Source: Phenylobacterium sp.
Lineage (GTDB): Bacteria; Pseudomonadota; Alphaproteobacteria; Caulobacterales; Caulobacteraceae
Assembly: GCF_013822795.1 (NCBI RefSeq)
Contig: NZ_PNLB01000019.1
Span: 1 to 64,000, forward strand
Direction: 5' to 3'
DNA: 64,000 nt
Shown: piece after piece, positions 58,537-64,000 of the stretch
Position numbering within the stretch: position 1 is the stretch's first letter
How the letters are laid out: every line of letters begins with the position of its first letter
Position numbers and translations under genes: made by a program
The notes under the pieces: generated by a model
Told to the model about the DNA's origin: nothing
Seen by the model: only the letters and a program-made list of their open reading frames with translations
Database searches by the model: none

Positions 58537-60563
58537 GGATCGAGGTTGCGAACCGTCTGGGCGCGATACTCGCCAGGAGAATGCACGCCCGACAGCACGT
58601 TGCGGCGCAGCGAGGCCTCGCGGAACTTGCTGCGGTAGTTCTGCGCCCAGCCGAAGTAGAACCGCTGGTCGGCCGTGAACCCGTCGATCACCGGCGCGGC
58701 CTGTCCCTTCAGCGACAGATGATAGGCGTCATAGGCGCTGGCGAGCCCGGCCAGGTCGGCGATGTTCTCGCCCAGGACCTGATTGCCGTTCAGGTGCAGA
58801 CCGGGCAGCGGCTCATAGGCGCTGTACTGCGCCGCCAGCGCCTGGCCGCGGGCCTTGAACTGGGCCATGTCGGCTGGGGTCCACCAGTTCTTCAGATCGC
58901 CCTTCACGTCGAACAGCGCCCCGGTGTCATCGAAGCCGTGCACGATCTCGTGGCCGATCACCCCGCCGATGGCGCCGTAGTTCACCGCCGCGTCCGCGTT
59001 CGGATCGAAGAAGGTCGGCTCCAGGATCGCGGCCGGGAACACGATCATGTTCTGCATCGGCAGGTTCAAGGCGTTGACCGTCTGCGGCGTCATCCACCAC
59101 TCGTCGTGATCGACCGGCCCCTTCAGCTTGGCCACGTTGCGGCGATAGTCGAACAGGTCGGCCCGCTGCCAATTGCCGTAAGCGTCGCCGCGGACGATCT
59201 GTAGACCCGAATAGTCGCGCCACTTGTCGGGATAGCCGACGCCGACGCGGAACACGGCCAGCTTCTCCTTGGCCTTGGCCTTGGTTTCAGCGCTCATCCA
59301 GTCCAGCCGCTCGATACGGGCGTTGAAGGCGGCCAGGATGTTCGCCACCATCTCCTGCATCTGCGCCTTGGCCTGCGGGCTGAAGTGGCGCTGGACATAG
59401 ATCTGGCCCACCGCATCGCCCAGGGCCGCATTGGTGTTGTCCACCCCACGCTTCCAGCGGTCGCGCTGCTGCGGGGTCCCGGCCAGGGCCGTGCCGTTGA
59501 AGGCGAAGTGTTCGTCGGCGAACGCCTTGGAGAGGTAGGGCGCGCCGCGCTCGATGGCGTGGAACGCCAGATAGTCCTTCCAGGTCTCGATCGGCTGACC
59601 GCCGACCAGCTTGGCGATGCCGGCGATGGCGCTGGGTTGCCAGGCGCCGAAGGTCGGCTGCTCGCTCATTCCAGCGCCCTGCAGCCAGGCGCTCCAGTCG
59701 ATGCCCGGCGCGTTCTTCTGCAGGTCGGCGCGGGTCCAGACGTTGTTGGCCTTGGCCACATCGCCGGTCTCGTCGACAGTCAGATGCGCCTGCGCGATGG
59801 CGGTTTCCAACGCCACGATCTTCGCCGCCCGGGCGTCTGCATTCGCGTAGCCGCCCAAGGTCAGCATGGCGGCGATATGCGCCTGGTACTTGGCTCGTAA
59901 GTCCTGCGAGCGCGCGCTGTCGTCGAGGTAATAGGCGCGGTCCGGCAGCCCCAGCCCGCCCTGCATCAGATAGGGCCGGTACTTGGACGTGTCGTTCATG
60001 TCCTCGGCGACCCACAGGCCGAACAGCCGGTCGGTCACGTAGTCGGTCATGTTCAGGGCGTCGACGTCGGCCCGCAGGGTCGCGCCTAGCTCGCGCGACA
60101 GGTCGGCCCGCGTTTTGATCGCTGCGATCGCCGCCAGTTCAGGCTTCAACGGCGCGGCGCCGGCCGCTTCGATCGCCGCCTCGTCCATGAAGCTGGCGTA
60201 GTAGTCGCCGATCTTCCGGGCGTTGGAGCCGTCCGCCCCCGGGGTCTTGGCCGCATCCTCCAAGATCGCGCGGGTCCGCTCCGCCGCTAGGTCGCTCAGC
60301 ATGCCGAAGGTGGCGTAGCTCCCGCGGTCAGACGGGATCTCGGTCACCTTCATCCAGCCGCCATTGGCGTAGGCGTAGAAGTCGTCGCCCGGCGCGACGG
60401 CGGTATCCATGCCGGCCACGTCGAAGCCGAACGTGCCGTACTTCGGCTTGGCCTTGGTCGCCTCGGCGACCGGCGGCGGCGCTGGGGCGGGAGCGGCCGT
60501 CGCACAGGGCGCGAGCATCAACGGCGCGCACGCGCCCAGCAGCAAGGTTTTCCAGGTGTTCAT
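58461..60563 (-). CDS. M13 family (neprilysin-like) metallopeptidase
   Basis: A 700-residue exported zinc endopeptidase. The signal region (residues 1-24, MNTWKTLLLGACAPLMLAP) is Ala- and Pro-rich, and Cys12 or Cys20 might be lipidated. The zinc motif HEIVH (about 538, in IGHEIVHGFDD) and the third ligand Glu in ENIADLAGLASAYDAY are intact, as is the C-terminal FYFGWAQNYRSKFREASLR domain. M13 enzymes degrade peptides in the periplasm. ATG 60563 has GGGAG 6 nt upstream. Its 3' end is overlapped by the TrmH start region. The FAD gene is 116 bp upstream on the same strand. Confidence 0.92.
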   Translation of the reverse strand: MNTWKTLLLGACAPLMLAPCATAAPAPAPPPVAEATKAKPKYGTFGFDVAGMDTAVAPGDDFYAYANGGWMKVTEIPSDRGSYATFGMLSDLAAERTRAILEDAAKTPGADGSNARKIGDYYASFMDEAAIEAAGAAPLKPELAAIAAIKTRADLSRELGATLRADVDALNMTDYVTDRLFGLWVAEDMNDTSKYRPYLMQGGLGLPDRAYYLDDSARSQDLRAKYQAHIAAMLTLGGYANADARAAKIVALETAIAQAHLTVDETGDVAKANNVWTRADLQKNAPGIDWSAWLQGAGMSEQPTFGAWQPSAIAGIAKLVGGQPIETWKDYLAFHAIERGAPYLSKAFADEHFAFNGTALAGTPQQRDRWKRGVDNTNAALGDAVGQIYVQRHFSPQAKAQMQEMVANILAAFNARIERLDWMSAETKAKAKEKLAVFRVGVGYPDKWRDYSGLQIVRGDAYGNWQRADLFDYRRNVAKLKGPVDHDEWWMTPQTVNALNLPMQNMIVFPAAILEPTFFDPNADAAVNYGAIGGVIGHEIVHGFDDTGALFDVKGDLKNWWTPADMAQFKARGQALAAQYSAYEPLPGLHLNGNQVLGENIADLAGLASAYDAYHLSLKGQAAPVIDGFTADQRFYFGWAQNYRSKFREASLRRNVLSGVHSPGEYRAQTVRNLDPWYPAFEVKPGQGLYLAPEQRVKIW

Positions 60564-60679
60564 CGAGCGCTCCCATGGCCGACGCCGTACCGACGCCGCC
60601 AGCTTTGAAGCCTCTAATACACTGGCCGAGCGCGGGCGTAGCGGCCGGCGCATTAAACTTACGTCATCTGTGACGCTTG

Positions 60680-62029
60680 TTACGCCGCCCGCGCCCGCCG
60701 CACGCCGCTCAAGATCGCTTGCGCCGCGCCGGCGGCCTGGCTGCGGATGTCGGGCACCGAGGTGATTTCCCAGAACGCCCCGCGGGTCAGCGGCCCCACC
60801 GCGAACAGCCCAGGTTCGGCGCGGCCGCTGGCTCCGATCAGGCGCGAACCGACATCAACCTCAGCCCCGAGGCGGCAAGGGTCGGGACGGATCAGCCCGC
60901 GCGCCATCAACTTCTGCAGCAGCGGCTCGCTGGCTTGCTCCAGGTCGCCCAGCAACCCGGCGCAGTTCACCACCGCCGATACGCTCAGCCGCCGCATGAC
61001 CTGGCCGCCGCGCGGGCGCCAGGCCACCTCGACATTGTCGCGGGTCAGGTTCAGCGACGTCACCTCGCCGGCTCGCACCACCAGTTCGCGGCCGCGCATC
61101 AGCAAGCCGATCCGCCGGGCGACGCTCGGCGCCAGCCGGTGGCGATGCACGTCCCACCACGGGCGCAGGTGACGCAGGAACGCCTGGCGCTCGGCCTGGC
61201 TCCAGCCCAGCCAGATCGCCTGGACCTGCGGACGCAGGGAATCGATCGCCTCGCGCCAGCGACCGTCGCCTGACGCCTCGCGGATCGCCGCCAACAGCTG
61301 GCGCGGCGTGCCGGTCGGCGCGATCTCGGCCCCCTGCTCGCTCGTCGGCGCATGTTGGCGCGGGATCAGGCCGCGACGCGAAATAGCCCAGAACCGCCGG
61401 CCCGGCCGCCACAGGCTGACCGCCGCGTCGATCATCGTCAGGCCGGCGCCAAGCAGCAGGACGTCGTCCCATTCCGGATCCAGCTTGGCCTTCGGGTCCC
61501 ACGGATCGCCGATGTAACGCGGCGAGGCCAGCAGCGCCTCGCCCGCTGCGGCCGGAGCCGCCGGCCGCAGCACCCCCAGCGCCAGCACGACGGCCGAAGC
61601 CTCGATCTCGCGTCCCAGGGCCAGGCGCACCCGCCACCCCTCGCCAGAGCGCTGAACGTCGACCGCCTCGTCCTGCTCAAGCAGCAGCCGCCCCGGCGTC
61701 GTCGTCTCCAGCGCCTCGCGCAGCAGATCCTGCAGATAGTCGCCGTAGACCCCGCGCGTCACGAATCCGCCGTGCGAGCTCCACCCCTCGTGCCGGGCCA
61801 GCCAGCGGGTGAAATGCTCTGGATCGTCCGGGTAGGCGCTCATGTTCGCCACCCGCACGTTCAGCAGGTGATCGGGATTGCCCGTCGAGTAGGCCGCGCC
61901 TCGCCCGAACGCCTTGGCGCGCTCGATCAGCCGAACCGTCGGACCGTCAGGATCGGCGGCCAGGTGCAAGGCCGTGAGCAGCCCCGAAAACCCGGCTCCG
62001 ATCACCGCAACTGTGGGCCGCTGGCTCAT
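60680..62029 (-). CDS. FAD/NAD(P)-binding oxidoreductase (NAD_binding_9 type)
   Basis: A 449-residue flavoprotein of the FAD-NAD(P)-binding family (YdhS/HpnW-like group). The N-terminal VAVIGAGFSGLLTALHLA (7-24) binds FAD, and GRGAAYSTGNPDHLLNVRVANMSAYPD is the characteristic stretch of the family. A second dinucleotide site is seen at VLLLGAGLTMIDAAV. Its reaction is unknown. It is divergent from the CYP153-type P450 gene (184 bp between starts), with two palindromes between them, so the two may be co-regulated. ATG 62029 is chosen over an ATG five codons earlier. Confidence 0.84.
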   Translation of the reverse strand: MSQRPTVAVIGAGFSGLLTALHLAADPDGPTVRLIERAKAFGRGAAYSTGNPDHLLNVRVANMSAYPDDPEHFTRWLARHEGWSSHGGFVTRGVYGDYLQDLLREALETTTPGRLLLEQDEAVDVQRSGEGWRVRLALGREIEASAVVLALGVLRPAAPAAAGEALLASPRYIGDPWDPKAKLDPEWDDVLLLGAGLTMIDAAVSLWRPGRRFWAISRRGLIPRQHAPTSEQGAEIAPTGTPRQLLAAIREASGDGRWREAIDSLRPQVQAIWLGWSQAERQAFLRHLRPWWDVHRHRLAPSVARRIGLLMRGRELVVRAGEVTSLNLTRDNVEVAWRPRGGQVMRRLSVSAVVNCAGLLGDLEQASEPLLQKLMARGLIRPDPCRLGAEVDVGSRLIGASGRAEPGLFAVGPLTRGAFWEITSVPDIRSQAAGAAQAILSGVRRARAA

Positions 62030-62098
62030 GAATCTAAACTCCAAACGAGTAGGTCGGCTAAATTCCTATCACTTTTATGGAGATTAAAACGACAGAAA

Positions 62099-62118
62099 AT
62101 CTGCATTCGAACGCAGAT
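62099..62118. promoter_or_regulatory. Near-perfect 20-bp palindrome before the P450 gene
   Basis: ATCTGCATTCGAACGCAGAT: arms ATCTGC/GCAGAT surround a central TTCGAA, with 18 of 20 positions symmetric. It lies midway in the divergent P450/FAD region and is long enough for a dimeric regulator. Confidence 0.45.
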
Positions 62119-62153
62119 CGGATGAGACGGCTGTGGAAACTCGCGCTAAAACT

Positions 62154-62167
62154 TGACGCCTGCGTCA
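62154..62167. promoter_or_regulatory. Palindrome overlapping the P450 promoter region
   Basis: TGACGC-CT-GCGTCA, perfect arms of 6 bp, overlapping a TTGACG -35-like element (62153-62158) 56 bp before the P450 ATG. Placed like a repressor site. Confidence 0.45.
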
Positions 62168-62213
62168 TCTTTGGCTTGAGACCTCGGACGCAATCGGACT
62201 TGAGGAGGAACTG

Positions 62214-63470
62214 ATGAGCGACGGCAATATCGATCTGTCCAATGACGCCCGCGCCCGGGCCTATTCGACTCCGCTTGATCAGTTGAATCCCGGCGACCCG
62301 ACCCTCTTCCGGACCGACGCCCACTGGCCGGTGCTTGAGCGCCTGCGCAAGGAAGACCCGGTCCACTACACCGCCGAGAGCGAATACGGCCCGTACTGGT
62401 CGATCACCAAGTACAACGACATCATGGCGGTCGACACGAACCACCAGGTGTTCTCGTCGGAAGGCGGCATCACCATCGCCACCCAGGACGGCGATGAGGG
62501 GCCCCTGCCCATGTTCATCGCCATGGACCCGCCCAAGCACGACGTTCAACGCAAGACCGTCAGCCCGGCCGTCGCTCCGGCGAACCTGGCGATCCTCGGC
62601 CCGCTGATCCGTGAACGCGCCGCCAAGATCCTCGACGGCCTGCCGATCGGCGAGGAGTTCGACTGGGTCGACAAGGTCTCGATGGAACTGACGGCCATGA
62701 CCCTGGCCACCCTCTTCGACATGCCGCAGGAAGACCGCCGCAAGCTGACCTACTGGTCGGACGTGGTCACCGCTATTCCAGGCAAGGGCCTGATCGACAC
62801 CATCGAACAGAAGATGGCGATCTTCGTCGAGTACCACGCCTACTTCACCGAGCTGTGGAACCAGCGCGTCAACGCGCCTCCCGGCGGCGACCTGATCTCG
62901 ATGCTGGCCCACGGCCCCGAAACCCGGGACATGTCGCCGCGCGAGTACTTCGGCAACATCGTGCTGCTGACCGTCGGCGGCAACGACACCACCCGCAACA
63001 CCATCACCGGCTCGGTCCTGGCGCTGAACCAGAACCCCGACCAGTACCAGAAGCTGCGCGACAATCCGGACCTGATCCCGTCGATGGTTTCCGAGACCAT
63101 CCGCTGGCAGACGCCGCTGGCGCACATGCGCCGCATCGCGACCCAGGACTACGAGCTGGGCGGCAAGACCATCAAGAAGGGCGACAAGGTCGTCATGTGG
63201 TACGTCTCGGGCAACCGCGACGAGGAAGTCATCGAGCGGCCGAACGACTACATCATCGATCGCGCCCGCCCGCGGAACCACATGTCCTTCGGCTTCGGCA
63301 TCCACCGCTGCGTGGGCAACCGCCTGGCCGAACTGCAGCTGCAAATCATCTGGGAAGAAATCCTCAAGCGCTTCCCGGAGATCAAGGTCGTGGCCGAACC
63401 GGTCCGCACCTACTCCAGCTTCGTGAAGGGCTACGAGTCGATGAAGGTGATCATTCCGAAGCGCGCCTGA
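62214..63470 (+). CDS. Cytochrome P450, CYP153-like alkane/fatty-acid hydroxylase
   Basis: A 418-residue soluble P450. The I-helix reads LLTVGGNDTTRNT (252-263), a form typical of the CYP153 terminal alkane/fatty-acid hydroxylases. ExxR is ETIR (294-297), and the haem thiolate is Cys366 in FGFGIHRCVGNRLAE. A strong AGGAGG precedes the ATG by about 6 nt. CYP153 enzymes need a ferredoxin and ferredoxin reductase, and neither is adjacent. The FAD protein on the other side is not a classical ferredoxin reductase. An NTF2-like gene follows after a stable hairpin. Two palindromes upstream point to regulated expression. Confidence 0.93.
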   Translation: MSDGNIDLSNDARARAYSTPLDQLNPGDPTLFRTDAHWPVLERLRKEDPVHYTAESEYGPYWSITKYNDIMAVDTNHQVFSSEGGITIATQDGDEGPLPMFIAMDPPKHDVQRKTVSPAVAPANLAILGPLIRERAAKILDGLPIGEEFDWVDKVSMELTAMTLATLFDMPQEDRRKLTYWSDVVTAIPGKGLIDTIEQKMAIFVEYHAYFTELWNQRVNAPPGGDLISMLAHGPETRDMSPREYFGNIVLLTVGGNDTTRNTITGSVLALNQNPDQYQKLRDNPDLIPSMVSETIRWQTPLAHMRRIATQDYELGGKTIKKGDKVVMWYVSGNRDEEVIERPNDYIIDRARPRNHMSFGFGIHRCVGNRLAELQLQIIWEEILKRFPEIKVVAEPVRTYSSFVKGYESMKVIIPKRA

Positions 63471-63493
63471 CCGCTTTCGTCGCTTGACGTTTG

Positions 63494-63522
63494 GAGAGCC
63501 TAGGCCCCGCGCCTAGGCTCTC
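63494..63522 (+). promoter_or_regulatory. Stable hairpin between P450 and NTF2-like genes
   Basis: Perfect 12-bp stem, GAGAGCCTAGGC (63494-63505) with GCCTAGGCTCTC (63511-63522), loop of 5 nt. It ends 5 nt before the next ATG, which has no SD of its own. It could terminate P450 transcription (tail only TTCGT) or control entry of ribosomes into the next gene. Confidence 0.6.
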
Positions 63523-63527
63523 TTCGT

Positions 63528-63977
63528 ATGAAGACCCTGCCTTTCGACCCGACCGACATCGGCGCCGTCGTCGACGCCATGTACGCCATGATCTCCGGCC
63601 CCCAGGGTCCCCGCGACTGGGTGCTGCAGGCCGAGATCTTCCATCCCGACGCCCGCCAGATGCGCACCTGGGTCGCCGAGGACAACCGCCCGCACATCAA
63701 GATCATGGACCCGGCCGCCTATCAGGCGGACGTCGAACCGTTCTTCGCGGCCCACGACTTCTACGAGGTCGAGATCGCCCGCCGCATCGACGTGTTCGGC
63801 AACATGGCCCAGGTCTGGAGCGCCTACGAGGCGCGTACAGAGCCAGGCGAGGCTCCGCCCGAGCGGCGCGGGATCAACTCCATCCAGCTGTTCTGCGAGG
63901 CCGACGGCCGCTGGCGCATCGTCTCGATGATCTGGGACAACGAACGCCCTGGACTTGCCCTTCCGTCATTCGGGTAG
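63528..63977 (+). CDS. NTF2-like (SnoaL fold) protein of unknown function
   Basis: A 149-residue cytoplasmic protein with the cone-shaped NTF2 fold: the N-terminal helix TDIGAVVDAMYAMISG, AEIFHPDARQMRTWV, and C-terminal strands ARRIDVFGNMAQVWSAYEAR and GINSIQLFCEADGRWRIVSMIWDNERPG. Relatives include ketosteroid-isomerase-like enzymes and many proteins of unknown role; no catalytic set is obvious. Its ATG follows a hairpin by 5 nt and lacks an SD. It may be co-transcribed with the P450, which suggests, without proof, work on the same substrates. Confidence 0.82.
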   Translation: MKTLPFDPTDIGAVVDAMYAMISGPQGPRDWVLQAEIFHPDARQMRTWVAEDNRPHIKIMDPAAYQADVEPFFAAHDFYEVEIARRIDVFGNMAQVWSAYEARTEPGEAPPERRGINSIQLFCEADGRWRIVSMIWDNERPGLALPSFG

Positions 63978-63989
63978 ACACTCGCCTCC

Positions 63990-64000
63990 AAAGAGGGAGG
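63990..64000 (+). promoter_or_regulatory. Ribosome-binding site of a gene beyond the window edge
   Basis: The last bases read AAAGAGGGAGG, a strong Shine-Dalgarno, 13 nt after the NTF2-like stop. A plus-strand gene probably starts within 10 nt of the right edge. Confidence 0.55.

Overview
The window is high-GC, densely coded DNA from an alphaproteobacterium, most likely of the Caulobacterales (Caulobacter/Phenylobacterium type). This is inferred from the gene families: two DUF2336 proteins, PEPxxWA-CTERM surface proteins, a CYP153-type P450, a large TonB receptor, a methionyl-tRNA synthetase with FSTSQ in place of KMSKS, and CtrA-like TTAA motifs. I see no phage, insertion sequence, CRISPR array or rRNA. 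It reads as an ordinary chromosomal segment with three tRNA genes.

Layout. 1-4.2 kb: tRNA-Gly and tRNA-Tyr, rlmB, a TerC membrane protein, an ArsR regulator divergent from a PhzF-EamA pair. 4.2-6.4 kb: metG and a DUF486 protein. 6.5-10.5 kb: a complete polyamine-type ABC importer operon (potFGHI-like). 10.5-14.7 kb, minus strand: MFS symporter, hemerythrin, amidase, dihaem cytochrome c. 14.7-20.4 kb, minus strand: a TonB receptor, a penicillin-acylase-family hydrolase and a small exported protein, ending at a terminator and preceded by a tandem glycine riboswitch. 20.5-21 kb: a sugE/gdx guanidinium exporter under a guanidine-II riboswitch, then tRNA-Thr. 21.1-23.1 kb: a PEPxxWA-CTERM protein, a UPF0178 protein, a lipoprotein cytochrome c. 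23.1-27.5 kb: RND pump and adaptor. 27.7-31 kb: class II aldolase, CHRD PEPxxWA protein, glpK. 30.9-37.4 kb: two DUF2336 proteins, nadK, an Hpt protein, a Nudix hydrolase and a membrane hybrid kinase. 37.4-46 kb: CoA-transferase, lytic transglycosylase, aldo/keto reductase, TonB, then a minus-strand run of ABC exporter, ThiO-like oxidase and acyl-CoA dehydrogenase. 46.3-48.6 kb: TetR regulator with a coupled leader peptide, divergent from a flavin monooxygenase. 48.6-51.4 kb: an Ig-like/RTX secreted protein split by a one-base shift in a G7 tract. 51.5-57.6 kb: soluble hybrid kinase, LysR regulator, a four-gene acyltransferase-like cassette, XRE regulator. 57.6-64 kb: TrmH methyltransferase, M13 peptidase, FAD protein, CYP153 P450 and an NTF2-like protein. 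A Shine-Dalgarno sequence at the right edge points to another gene just outside.

The most unusual item is the tandem glycine riboswitch whose nearest downstream gene is a TonB-dependent receptor rather than a glycine-cleavage or symporter gene. Receptor, Ntn-hydrolase and exported protein would form a glycine-responsive outer-membrane uptake and deacylation unit. This is inference. The neighbouring exporter carries its own guanidine riboswitch. Other points worth following are the frameshifted RTX adhesin, the cassette of two GNAT-like proteins plus an isochorismatase fold without its catalytic Lys and Cys, the DUF2336/Hpt/hybrid-kinase cluster, and several clean palindromes in divergent promoters.
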